This document shows, piece by piece, positions 44,174-52,693 of a stretch of DNA of 64,000 bases. Position numbers and translations under genes: made by a program. Below the pieces are notes generated by a model. The model saw nothing but the letters and a program-made list of their open reading frames with translations, was not told the DNA's origin and ran no database searches. This stretch comes from Dyella subtropica (lineage in GTDB: Bacteria; Pseudomonadota; Gammaproteobacteria; Xanthomonadales; Rhodanobacteraceae), in NCBI RefSeq assembly GCF_026283965.1, contig NZ_JAPDPD010000001.1, positions 124,001 through 188,000 of the forward strand, written 5' to 3'. Numbering within the stretch: the stretch's first letter is position 1; each line of letters begins with the position of its first letter.

Positions 44174-45673
44174 TTACTCGTCGCCGCCGTCTTTGCCGGA
44201 AGGCACCGTCAACCCGACGAAGCCAGCCTGATCCCCATGCCGCACGAGCAACAGCACGGTTTCGCCAGGCTTGGCGCTCTTGGTTGCCTCGCGAAAAGCG
44301 ACAGCACTGCCCACGCGTTGCTGATTGACCATCAGGATCACGTCGCCCGGTTGCAGGCCAGCACGCGCCGCAACCGGACCAGTGACCTGACTGATCACCA
44401 CGCCTTCGCCGGATTTCAGCCCCAACTGCTGGCGTGTCTCGCTGTCGGCATCTTCCACCGCCAGGCCCAGTGCGCTGGAGCCGCCTCGTGCCGCTGGCAT
44501 ATCGCCACCTTCACCGGAGGCCGGGACGGCCTTGCCGTCGCGCTTCATCTCACTGATGGTAACGGTAACGTCCTGCTTCTTGCCGTCCCGCAGAATTTGC
44601 AGGGTGGACTTGGTATCTGGAGGTGTGATGCCGACCAAAGGCGGCAAGTCAGCAACCTGGCTGATGGCCTGCCCGTTGTAAGCGAGGATGATGTCGCCCG
44701 GTTTCAGGCCGGCCTTCTCCGCACCGCTGCCGGGAGATACCTGCACCACCGCGGCGCCGGAATTGCTGCCGAGCTTGAAGGCCTTGACCATGTCATCGGT
44801 AATCGGCGCCATCATCACGCCGAGTTGGCCTCGCGTGACGAAACCCTTTTCCTTGATTTGCTTGACCACGTTCATGGCCACGTCGATCGGAATGGAGAAC
44901 GCCACGCCCAGATAGCCACCCGTGTTGGAGTAGATCTGCGAATTGACGCCGACCACCCGGCCTTGCAGGTCGAACAGCGGGCCGCCGGAATTGCCGCGGT
45001 TGATCGGCACGTCGGTCTGGATAAAGGAGGTGTAGGGCTGGTCCTGGCTGCCCAAGTTGCGCCCCACTGCACTCACGATACCCTGGGTCACGGTGTAGTC
45101 GAAACCAAACGGCGAACCGATCGCCAGCACCCATTGGCCCGGTTTCAGGGTGCGCGAATCGCCGATGCTGACCGCAGGCAAGCTGCCACCTGCATCCACC
45201 TTGAGCAGGGCAATGTCGTATTGCGGATCGCTGCCGACCACCTTGGCGGTCAAGGTGCGGCGATCTTGCAGACGCACGGTCACGGTGTCCGCATCGTCCA
45301 CGACGTGAGCATTGGTGAGGATGTAACCGTCGCTGGAGATGATGAAGCCCGAGCCGAGCGAGGTACGCTTCTGTTCTTCGGGCGACGGCATCATCGGCAT
45401 ACCGAAGAAGCGGCGGAACATCTCCATCTGCGGGTCATCGGGCATGGCACGCCCCTGCATTTGGGCTGTGCGTCCTTTGCGAGCACTCTTGCCGGTGTAC
45501 TTGGCTTCGACATGCACCACCGCGGGTGCGTTCTTCTGCACGATGCCGGTGAAATCGGGAAGACTGGCCGCAGGAGCGGGCGCCGCACCAGGCGTCTGCG
45601 CCTGCGCGCCCCCCGCCACCGCAAGACTTACCAGCGCGCAGCACACCGCGCGACGCAGGTTCATTCGACTCAT
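44174..45673 (-). CDS. mucD: Periplasmic serine protease, DegP/MucD (HtrA) family
   Basis: The 499-residue product has a signal peptide (about residues 1-26, cleaved after GGAQA). The trypsin-like domain follows, with the catalytic triad in ILTNAHVVDD (His), YDIALLKVD (Asp) and NRGNSGGPLFD (Ser). Two PDZ domains come next (about 285-375 and 400-490). It degrades or refolds misfolded envelope proteins. A strong AAGGAGGAA Shine-Dalgarno precedes the ATG. It lies after rseA, giving the rpoE-rseA-mucD order known in Xanthomonas, and is likely induced by sigma-E. Confidence 0.96.
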   Translation of the reverse strand: MSRMNLRRAVCCALVSLAVAGGAQAQTPGAAPAPAASLPDFTGIVQKNAPAVVHVEAKYTGKSARKGRTAQMQGRAMPDDPQMEMFRRFFGMPMMPSPEEQKRTSLGSGFIISSDGYILTNAHVVDDADTVTVRLQDRRTLTAKVVGSDPQYDIALLKVDAGGSLPAVSIGDSRTLKPGQWVLAIGSPFGFDYTVTQGIVSAVGRNLGSQDQPYTSFIQTDVPINRGNSGGPLFDLQGRVVGVNSQIYSNTGGYLGVAFSIPIDVAMNVVKQIKEKGFVTRGQLGVMMAPITDDMVKAFKLGSNSGAAVVQVSPGSGAEKAGLKPGDIILAYNGQAISQVADLPPLVGITPPDTKSTLQILRDGKKQDVTVTISEMKRDGKAVPASGEGGDMPAARGGSSALGLAVEDADSETRQQLGLKSGEGVVISQVTGPVAARAGLQPGDVILMVNQQRVGSAVAFREATKSAKPGETVLLLVRHGDQAGFVGLTVPSGKDGGDE

Positions 45674-45725
45674 GATTTCCTCCTTGGGTCTCTCGGGTAC
45701 GAAATGAAATGATCCCGGGTACGCA

Positions 45726-45754
45726 CCAGCCAGCCCGTCAAGCGGGCTGGCTGG
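45726..45754. other. Strong hairpin in the rseA-mucD gap
   Basis: A perfect 12-bp stem (CCAGCCAGCCCG, 5-nt loop, complement) lies between the rseA stop and the mucD start. It has no T-run on either strand, so it may be an mRNA stabiliser, attenuator or processing site rather than a terminator. Confidence 0.6.
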
Positions 45755-45806
45755 AACAAGCGGGATTCGGGCGAAGCGTGGGCAGGCAACAGCGCATGCC
45801 GTTTCG

Positions 45807-46469
45807 TCACTGCGCGGCAGGAGCCTGCTGCGGCACGGCTTGCGGCACCTTCTGCGCAGGCGGAATCAGCAGCAGGTAGCTGCCGTCACCGTTGTTGATC
45901 GCGCGATAGCGCTCCACCTGATAGGGATTCAGTCGGCTACGGGAATACAGCAAAGTGCTTTCGCCACCATCGAGCGTCGCCGAGGCCTGCTGGGTCAGCT
46001 CGGAAGGCAGGCTGGCATAATTGTTCAACCACGCCGGAGCAGCAGCCGGCGTCTCCGCATGGACCGGGGCCGTTCCGGCCCGCACCACATCTCGCGCGTG
46101 GTTCGCGGCAGCCACCCGGGGCGCCGAACCATCACTGCCCGGGCCTACCGGCTGCGCCACCATGAGGGCCGCTACGGCCACGCTGGCAGCAATGGCACCA
46201 CCGGCCGACCATCGGAGCCAATGCCGGCGCCGGCCGCCTTCGACAACCATGGCCTCCTGTTCAATCGCCTGCATCACACGAGCAGAGAACCTAGGCGAGG
46301 CGAGCGGCGGCAGTGTGTGCCGAAGGCCGTCACGCGCAACGTGATAACGAGCCCATGCATGCTGCAGGGTCGCGTCATGGTCAAGTCGACGCAGGAGAAA
46401 ACGCAGTTCCTCCTGGGTCAGCTCGCCATCCATGCCAGCGGAAAGATTTTCGCGATGAGTATCAGTCAT
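45807..46469 (-). CDS. rseA: Sigma-E anti-sigma factor RseA/MucA-like
   Basis: The 220-residue product has an N-terminal cytoplasmic sigma-binding domain (about residues 1-80, with LSAGMDGELTQEELRFLLRRL). One membrane helix follows (about 86-106) and then a periplasmic domain. This is the RseA/MucA layout, in which regulated proteolysis of the membrane protein frees sigma-E. The C-terminal tail is Pro/Gln/Ala-rich. It overlaps rpoE by 4 bp. There is no rseB/mucB gene between it and mucD, so envelope stress sensing may lack that brake here. Confidence 0.93.
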   Translation of the reverse strand: MTDTHRENLSAGMDGELTQEELRFLLRRLDHDATLQHAWARYHVARDGLRHTLPPLASPRFSARVMQAIEQEAMVVEGGRRRHWLRWSAGGAIAASVAVAALMVAQPVGPGSDGSAPRVAAANHARDVVRAGTAPVHAETPAAAPAWLNNYASLPSELTQQASATLDGGESTLLYSRSRLNPYQVERYRAINNGDGSYLLLIPPAQKVPQAVPQQAPAAQ

Positions 46470-47062
46470 GGAGTCAGGTCCTCGCGGTCCGAAAGCAGCG
46501 GCCGCAATTTCTCGTCGATTGCCTCTCGTGCCCGAAAGATACGCGAACGCACCGTACCGATCGGACAGCCCATCGCCTCGGCGATTTCTTCGTAGCTGAG
46601 GCCGTCCACTTCACGCAGTGTAATGGCCGTCCGCAGCTCCTCAGGCAGCGCTTGGACAGTGGAAAAAACGGTTTGTTCAATCTCCTGCCGCATCAATTCG
46701 CGCTCGGGCGTGGCGGTCTCTTGCATGCGGTCCGCGCCCGGCACATAGACAGCGTCTTCGATCGCGATGTCGTCGGTGGGTGGGCGCCGCCCCATGGCCA
46801 CCAAGTGGTTCTTGGCGGTATTGACCGCAATTTTGTACATCCAGGTATAGAACGCGCTTTCGCCACGGAACGAGCCGATCGCACGCCATGCGCGCACGAA
46901 GGCCTCCTGGGCGATGTCCTCGCATTCGGCATAGTTGTTCACGTAGCGGGAAATCAGCCCGATGACCTTGTGCTGATACTTGCGCACCAGCAAGTCGAAC
47001 GCCCGCTTGTCCCCTTTTTGGACTCGCTCGACCAGTGCGCCGTCCAGTTCGTTTTCGCCCAT
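46466..47062 (-). CDS. rpoE: RNA polymerase sigma-E factor
   Basis: The 198-residue product is the envelope-stress sigma factor. It starts MGENELDGALVERVQKGDKRAF, closely parallel to E. coli RpoE, and continues through region 2 (YQHKVIGLISRYV, DIAQEAFVRAWRAIGSF) and region 4 (LPEELRTAITLREVDGLSYEEIAEAMGCP and the recognition helix GTVRSRIFRAR). The ATG at 47062 is preferred over one 10 codons upstream. It overlaps rseA by 4 bp, and a sigma-E type promoter lies 66 bp upstream of this start, implying autoregulation. Confidence 0.97.
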   Translation of the reverse strand: MGENELDGALVERVQKGDKRAFDLLVRKYQHKVIGLISRYVNNYAECEDIAQEAFVRAWRAIGSFRGESAFYTWMYKIAVNTAKNHLVAMGRRPPTDDIAIEDAVYVPGADRMQETATPERELMRQEIEQTVFSTVQALPEELRTAITLREVDGLSYEEIAEAMGCPIGTVRSRIFRAREAIDEKLRPLLSDREDLTP

Positions 47063-47127
47063 CCGGGCCGTCTCCTTCGTCACTGCTGTCACACGCTTCG
47101 GGATTCCGCTGGCTGGGGACGATCCGC

Positions 47128-47155
47128 TAAGACAAGGATCGCACCATCAAGTTCA
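47128..47155 (-). promoter_or_regulatory. Sigma-E type promoter upstream of rpoE
   Basis: On the minus strand, TGAACTT (47155-47149) is followed 15 bp later by GTCTTA (47133-47128). This closely resembles the RpoE consensus GGAACTT-N15/16-GTCTAA. It lies 66 bp upstream of the rpoE ATG and would autoregulate rpoE-rseA-mucD. The remaining gap up to the GGDEF/EAL gene shows no other clear signal. Confidence 0.75.
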
Positions 47156-47310
47156 GCATGCTGACATGGATGCAACCCGCCCAGTGCTGAATGGCATTCA
47201 CCTTCGATCAGGTCACCGGTGCATCGTACCCAACGCACCAGCAGGCCATCGGCCTACGGTCCCTTGAGAGATATGGGGCCGCGGCCGGGGCACGCAAGCC
47301 GCGAGCGGAC

Positions 47311-49869
47311 TCAAGCCTCGCCAGTCTCGGCGGTCAGCAGGCGCTGGCGTTCGAGCAGCAGCTTCTCGAAGGTGGGGGTGGGCAGCGGGCGACAGAACAA
47401 ATAGCCCTGCAATTCGTCGCAACGGTTCGCCCGCAGGAACTGCAGATGCTGCTCGATCTCGACGCCTTCGGCGACAACCCCGCGCTTGAGACGATGGGCC
47501 ATTTCAATAGTGGCAAGCACGATAGCCTCGTCGTCCGGATCGACGCCGATGTTGCGCACGAAACTCTGGTCGATCTTGATACGATCGGCGGGCAGCTTGC
47601 GCAGATAGTCCAGCGAAGCGGCGCCCGTGCCGAAATCGTCGATGGCGATGCGGCAACCCAGGCGATGCAGCCCGTGCAGGTTCTCTACCAAATTCGGCGC
47701 CGCCTTGATGCTGATGCTTTCGGTGACCTCCATCTCGAGCAAGTTCGCATCGAGACCGCTGTCGTCTAAAGCCGAGGACACGATGTCGAGCAAGTTCGGC
47801 TGCATCAGCTGCACGGCGGACAGATTGACACCGAGCCGCAGACGCAGACCAAACTTGCGCTCCCACTCCTGCGCCTGATGGCAGGCCGTGCGCAGCACCC
47901 ATTCGCCGATCGAGATGATCAGCCCGGTTTCCTCGGCCAACGGAATGAAGAAGCCAGGGCCGATGAAACCAAGCTCCGGATGCTCCCAGCGCACCAGCGC
48001 TTCCATGCCGACGATGTCTTCGCTGATCGCATCCACCTGCGGCTGATAGAACACGCGCAGCTCGCCATTGTGCTCCGCGTGGCGCAGGCCGGACTTGAGC
48101 GCCATGTTCTGCTGCTGCGCCTGCTCGGCGCTGACTTCGTAGATCTGGTAGTTGTTGCGCCCCAGGCTCTTGGCTGCATACATCGCCTCGTCGGCGTGCT
48201 TGAGCAGGGTTTCCGCGTCAGGCGCATCGTCGGGAAAAAAGCTGACACCGATGGAGGTCGTGACCTGGAGTTCGGTGCCGTCGTCGATGCGCAGCGGCGA
48301 TTCCATCACCTGCACGATCTTCTCGGCGACGCGCAACGCGTCCTCACTCTTGACGATATGGCGCAAGACCACCACGAACTCGTCGCCGGCGTAGCGTGCC
48401 ACCGTATCAGACGCACGCACGCTGCTGCGCAGGCGCTGGGTGGTGGTGACCAGCACCTGGTCGCCCACGGCGTGACCCAGCGTGTCGTTGATGGTCTTGA
48501 AGCGATCCAGGTCGACGAACAACATCGCGAAACATTCGCCGGTGCGATTGGCCTCGCGGATGATGGTGTCCAGGCGATCGTTGAACAACAAACGGTTGGG
48601 CAGACCGGTGAGCGCGTCGAGCAAACCCTCGGCTCGCCCTTGTTCGCGCGTGCGCCGGAGCTCCAGTGCATGGGCGAAGCGTGCGGCGGCACAGCGAAGC
48701 ACCGGCTCGATGATGGCGAGCTCGCCGAACGGTTGCCGCGTGCCTGCCAGCAAGGCACCCAGCACGCTGTTGCGCTCGTCCAGCAAAGGAAGTCCGGCGA
48801 ACCCGCTCAGGCCAAGTTGCTCCAACAAAGGGTCCACCGCTGCCAGCCGCCGGGCATCTCCGGGGTGCAGCATGGCCTGGCCGGCCAGCACCAGACGCAA
48901 CGAACTTTGCAATTGAGGGCTCGGCCAGAGCTGCTCCTCGCCTCGCCAGCATTGGGCGAGTTGCGTGGGCGCCCCACCCTCCTCCGGGCGCGCCGACCAC
49001 ACAGCGAGGTAGTCCAGGCCAATCTCTTCATAAAGCAGGTCGGCTGCCTCGGCCAGCCTGTCGTCAGCGCTACCGGAGCCGAACAACCTAGCCAGAAGGG
49101 AAAGCGCCACCTCAGCGCGCACGCCGGCTCGGTCGCTACGAAATACCAGCGCCACGGCGTCGCGCCCAGCGTGGCGCACCTGGCGCGCACTTGCCTCGCC
49201 GCTGTCGAAGCCCTGCTGGGAGCGTCGCTGGCAGGCGTGCCAACGGCGCGAATCATCGGCCATGACCTCTTCGACAGGCGCCCCCTGGAAAGCAAGCAGT
49301 TCGGTCAATGGCAGACCAAGCAGACGGTCACCCGGCAGGCCGCTGCGCCGAACCAGGGCTGGACTCAGCTCAAGAATCCGCCCCCGCGCCGCATCAACGA
49401 TCAGCCACTCGCTCTCCATTTCGTCGAAAGCAAAACGGTAATCGCCGACCTCGTTCGTCACCGCCGCGGCAGACAGCGGCCCTGTCGGCGCCCCCATCCG
49501 CTGCAAGCGATGCCAGCGCGCGATCAATTCGCTCTCGATCTGCGACGCGTACAGCCAATCCGAGACACCCGCGGGAAGCTGTGCCGGCCTCAACGAAGCG
49601 TCCCCGGACAACACCGCGATCAGTGGCGCCTCGGCACACGCAGGCAGGCGTCGCAGCTGCTCCACCAAAGCCTGCGCGTCACGCGCATCGCCTTCCAGCA
49701 CGACAACCACCAAGGCCAGCGCCGGTCGCCCTTCCAGCAAAATTCCCGCGTGAGTCGTGTCCCGCGCGGAATAGACGGACACATGGCCGTCCTTATCCAG
49801 TGCGTCGAAAACGGCACGCCGCATGTCGCGCTGCGCCGCTACCACCATGATGCCTGCTTGCATGGGCAT
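47311..49869 (-). CDS. GGDEF/EAL c-di-GMP protein with degenerate receiver and sensory domains
   Basis: The 852-residue product starts with a receiver-like fold (about residues 5-120) that lacks the usual phosphoacceptor Asp (the strand reads LVVVVLEGD). A PAS-like segment (about 140-260) and a GAF-like segment (about 265-410) follow. The GGDEF domain (about 425-585) has the variant signature AGDEF with an upstream RASD inhibitory-type site. The EAL domain (about 600-845) keeps EALVRW, NLSAVQ, MEVTES, IDDFGTG and VVAEGVE, so phosphodiesterase activity is plausible. Cyclase activity is uncertain. It lies 6 bp after a small uncharacterised gene, probably in one operon, and upstream of the rpoE promoter. 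Confidence 0.92.
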   Translation of the reverse strand: MPMQAGIMVVAAQRDMRRAVFDALDKDGHVSVYSARDTTHAGILLEGRPALALVVVVLEGDARDAQALVEQLRRLPACAEAPLIAVLSGDASLRPAQLPAGVSDWLYASQIESELIARWHRLQRMGAPTGPLSAAAVTNEVGDYRFAFDEMESEWLIVDAARGRILELSPALVRRSGLPGDRLLGLPLTELLAFQGAPVEEVMADDSRRWHACQRRSQQGFDSGEASARQVRHAGRDAVALVFRSDRAGVRAEVALSLLARLFGSGSADDRLAEAADLLYEEIGLDYLAVWSARPEEGGAPTQLAQCWRGEEQLWPSPQLQSSLRLVLAGQAMLHPGDARRLAAVDPLLEQLGLSGFAGLPLLDERNSVLGALLAGTRQPFGELAIIEPVLRCAAARFAHALELRRTREQGRAEGLLDALTGLPNRLLFNDRLDTIIREANRTGECFAMLFVDLDRFKTINDTLGHAVGDQVLVTTTQRLRSSVRASDTVARYAGDEFVVVLRHIVKSEDALRVAEKIVQVMESPLRIDDGTELQVTTSIGVSFFPDDAPDAETLLKHADEAMYAAKSLGRNNYQIYEVSAEQAQQQNMALKSGLRHAEHNGELRVFYQPQVDAISEDIVGMEALVRWEHPELGFIGPGFFIPLAEETGLIISIGEWVLRTACHQAQEWERKFGLRLRLGVNLSAVQLMQPNLLDIVSSALDDSGLDANLLEMEVTESISIKAAPNLVENLHGLHRLGCRIAIDDFGTGAASLDYLRKLPADRIKIDQSFVRNIGVDPDDEAIVLATIEMAHRLKRGVVAEGVEIEQHLQFLRANRCDELQGYLFCRPLPTPTFEKLLLERQRLLTAETGEA

Positions 49870-49875
49870 AGCCGT

Positions 49876-50370
49876 TCAGAGCACCCAACGGCCATCGCGC
49901 AGGCGCGGCCGTTGCGCCGGCTTGACCAGGCAGCTCATGCGCACGATGACATCGCCAAGACCATCGATCAGCGTCTGGGGTGCGTCGAGCAGGACGACCC
50001 TGCGCACATGCCCTGTCGGTGTCCGCGCCAACTGGCGCAACAGGGCGACGTCTGGTGCAGCCAAAGGCTGCGGCAACCTTCGCAGCATATACACGCCGAA
50101 ATGATTGCTCTGCTGAATAAAACGAAGAACGTTGCCGAGCCGCTGGCTACCCATCGTGTCGGCGTGTTCCTCTCTCAAGTTGCCAAGCCCTTCCTCAGGA
50201 CTCCACAGATACACCGTCTGCCCGGTACGCCTGACCAGCGCCCGGAACTGGCTGATCAATGCGTCGCCGTCAGCATCCTCCAGGGAGACCAGGCAGCTGC
50301 GCGCGCCCAGGATGCGCTCGAGGGTCTCGGCGCCTGGCTGGACGGGGGTGGCGACAATGGAGTTGTTCAT
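49876..50370 (-). CDS. Uncharacterised protein in operon with GGDEF/EAL gene
   Basis: The 164-residue product has no motif I can assign firmly. It starts MNNSIVATPVQPG and shows strands and helices with CLVSLEDADGDALISQFRALVRRTGQTVYLWSPEEGL in two adjoining parts. That pattern resembles the domain that precedes the ATPase in Ycf46-like AAA proteins, but no Walker motifs are present. Later it has NHFGVYMLRRLP and RRVVLLDAPQTLIDGLGDV, again like the strand-loop order of a P-loop fold without its loop. It is soluble by appearance. It sits 6 bp upstream of the c-di-GMP gene, which suggests that it senses or modulates that output; this is inference. Confidence 0.7.
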   Translation of the reverse strand: MNNSIVATPVQPGAETLERILGARSCLVSLEDADGDALISQFRALVRRTGQTVYLWSPEEGLGNLREEHADTMGSQRLGNVLRFIQQSNHFGVYMLRRLPQPLAAPDVALLRQLARTPTGHVRRVVLLDAPQTLIDGLGDVIVRMSCLVKPAQRPRLRDGRWVL

Positions 50371-50560
50371 TTCGAGCTTAAATTACGCGCTCCCGCGACG
50401 TTCGCCTAGCGCTTTGCACAGGGTCGGCGGAATCCCTTGCCTATTTCTTGCGTCAGCGCACAAGCCGCCGTTTCACAGGATTTTATGGGGCTCCAACCGT
50501 CTCGCAATCATCGCTACGGGAGGGTATGGTGCGAGGCTTTCCAAGCTGGACCAGACCACC

Positions 50561-52618
50561 ATGTTCGAAGGATTGCGCTTCAACCATTGGAAGACGAACC
50601 TGGACGACAGCGGCATCGTCACCCTGTCGCTCGACCGGGCCAACAGCAGCGTCAACGCACTCTCCCGCGAAGTGTTGGACGAACTGGGTCAGATCGTGGA
50701 GCGACTGGCGATCGAAAAGCCGGCCGGCGTGCTGATCCACTCCGCCAAACCCGGCGGTTTAGCGGTTGGCGCCGACATCAAGGAATTCGTGGAGTACGCC
50801 AAGCAAGGCACGGTGCTGGAGAACATCGAAAACGGCCAGCGCGTATTCGAATCCCTGGCCCGCCTGCCGTGCCCGACCGTGGCTGCCGTGCATGGCGCCT
50901 GCATGGGCGGCGGCACCGAGCTGATCCTGGCCTGCCGCCAGCGCATCGCCGCGGATGACGACAAGACCAAGATTGGCCTGCCCGAAGTGATGCTCGGCAT
51001 CCACCCCGGCTGGGGCGGCACCGCCCGCCTGCCGCGCCTGATCGGTGCGCCGGAGGCTTTGCCCGTGATGCTCACCGGCAAGGCTCTGTCGGCCAAACGG
51101 GCACTGGGACTGGGCGTGGTCGACCGCCTGGCGCCGCCCGACGAATTGCTGGCCGAGGCGCGCGCCTTGCTGCGCCGCCCCCATGCGCGCCCGTTCGCCC
51201 AGCGCGCCCGCGCCTGGGCCACCAACACCTGGCTGGCACGCCAGATCCTGGCACCGATGGTAATCAAGCAAACCGCTGCCAAGGTACGCAAAGAGCACTA
51301 CCCCGCACCGTTCGCCCTCATCAATGTATGGCAGCGTGGCGGCTCCAGCATCCAGCAGCGCCTGAAGCTGGAAGCCCGCTCGGTGGCGAAGCTGGCCGAG
51401 ACCAGCACGGCGCACAACCTGATCCGCATCTTCCTTTTACAGGAGCGCCTCAAAGGGCAAGGCAGCGGTGCGGAACACGGCATCGAGCACGTCCATGTTG
51501 TCGGTGCTGGCGTCATGGGTGGCGATATCGCCGCCTGGGCCGCTTTCAAGGGCTTCCAGGTGACCTTGCAGGATCGCGAGATGAAGTTCATCCAGCCGGC
51601 ACTGGATCGTGCGCGCCAGCTCTATGAAAAGAAACTCAAGACGCCGGAAAAAGCCGAGGCAGTGATGCGTCGCCTGCGCGCCGACGTCGAAGGCAAGGGT
51701 GTGGCTTCCGCCGACCTTGCGATCGAGGCGATCTTCGAGAACGCCGAGGCGAAAAGGTCGCTGTATGCCAGCATCGAGCCCCAATTCCAGGCTGACGAAC
51801 TGCTGGCCACCAATACCTCGAGCATTCCGCTCGATGAATTGCGGCAGGGCTTGAAGGCTCCGCAGCGCTTCCTGGGCCTGCACTTCTTCAACCCTGTAGC
51901 GCAGATGCCGCTAGTGGAAGTGGTTCGCCATGATGGGCTAGACCCAGCCGCGGAGAAGCGCGCGCTGGCGTTCTGCAAGGCCCTCGGCAAGCTGCCAGTG
52001 GCGGTGAAAGGCACGCCGGGCTTCCTGGTCAACCGCATCCTGATGCCTTACTTGCTTGAGGCCATGCGTCTTTACAGCGAGGGCGTTCCGGGTCCGGTGC
52101 TGGACAAGGAAGCGAAGAAGTTCGGCATGCCGATGGGACCGATCGAACTGGCCGACACCGTCGGCCTTGATGTCTGCGCCTCCGTCGGCAAGGAGCTGGC
52201 TCCCTTCCTCGGCCTGGAATTGCCGCCAGGCCTGGACGACAAACTCACCGCCGGCAAGCGCGGCAAGAAGGATGGCCAGGGCCTCTATGTATGGCAGGAA
52301 GGCAAGCCGCAGAAACCGGAAGTGGATCCGGACTATGTGGTGCCCGCCGACCTGCAGGACCGCATGATCCTTCCGATGGTCAACGAGGCGGTCGCTTGTC
52401 TCGCCGATGGTGTGGTGGACGATGCCGACCTGCTCGATGCCGGCGTGATCTTCGGCACGGGTTTCGCGCCTTTCCGCGGCGGTCCGATCCAATACCTGCG
52501 CAGTGAAGGCGCAGGCGTGATCAAGGGCAAGCTTGAGCGGCTGGCCCAGCGCTACGGCGAGCGCTTCGCGCCAAAGAACGGCTGGGATCTTCCGGACCTC
52601 AGTCAGCCCGATGCCTAA
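50561..52618 (+). CDS. Bifunctional enoyl-CoA hydratase/3-hydroxyacyl-CoA dehydrogenase (FadJ/FadB-like)
   Basis: The 685-residue product fuses an N-terminal enoyl-CoA hydratase (about residues 1-190) to a 3-hydroxyacyl-CoA dehydrogenase (about 310-680). The hydratase glutamates lie in GACMGGGTELILAC and GLPEVMLGIHPGWGG. The NAD-binding motif is VHVVGAGVMGGDIAAW, and the dehydrogenase signature is FLGLHFFNPVAQMPLVEVV. It would carry out two steps of fatty acid beta-oxidation. The thiolase partner is not adjacent, which fits FadJ-like or stand-alone forms. The ATG at 50561 begins the family sequence; the open frame runs much further upstream but without similarity. Confidence 0.93.
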   Translation: MFEGLRFNHWKTNLDDSGIVTLSLDRANSSVNALSREVLDELGQIVERLAIEKPAGVLIHSAKPGGLAVGADIKEFVEYAKQGTVLENIENGQRVFESLARLPCPTVAAVHGACMGGGTELILACRQRIAADDDKTKIGLPEVMLGIHPGWGGTARLPRLIGAPEALPVMLTGKALSAKRALGLGVVDRLAPPDELLAEARALLRRPHARPFAQRARAWATNTWLARQILAPMVIKQTAAKVRKEHYPAPFALINVWQRGGSSIQQRLKLEARSVAKLAETSTAHNLIRIFLLQERLKGQGSGAEHGIEHVHVVGAGVMGGDIAAWAAFKGFQVTLQDREMKFIQPALDRARQLYEKKLKTPEKAEAVMRRLRADVEGKGVASADLAIEAIFENAEAKRSLYASIEPQFQADELLATNTSSIPLDELRQGLKAPQRFLGLHFFNPVAQMPLVEVVRHDGLDPAAEKRALAFCKALGKLPVAVKGTPGFLVNRILMPYLLEAMRLYSEGVPGPVLDKEAKKFGMPMGPIELADTVGLDVCASVGKELAPFLGLELPPGLDDKLTAGKRGKKDGQGLYVWQEGKPQKPEVDPDYVVPADLQDRMILPMVNEAVACLADGVVDDADLLDAGVIFGTGFAPFRGGPIQYLRSEGAGVIKGKLERLAQRYGERFAPKNGWDLPDLSQPDA

Positions 52619-52623
52619 ACAAA

Positions 52624-52655
52624 CAGAGGGCGGCGCCTACTGGCGTCGCCCTCTG
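52624..52655. terminator. Bidirectional terminator between fadJ-like gene and DUF2058 gene
   Basis: A 14-bp stem (CAGAGGGCGGCGCC, loop TACT, near-perfect complement) lies 5 bp after the plus-strand stop and 38 bp from the convergent minus-strand stop. T-runs are short on both sides. Confidence 0.7.
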
Positions 52656-52693
52656 AGATAAACCGTTCCGGCATGTCGTGGTGACGACGCTGA

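Noticed and set aside
49874-49886. 13-bp match (GTTCAGAGCACCC) to the edge of the ydbH-ydbL nested element
   Set aside because: It is short, lies at the end of a coding gene, has no paired inverted copy, and can arise by chance in 64 kb.
50132-50560. Long in-frame N-terminal extension of the FadJ-like gene
   Set aside because: It overlaps the divergent small gene and its promoter region and has no similarity to the family.
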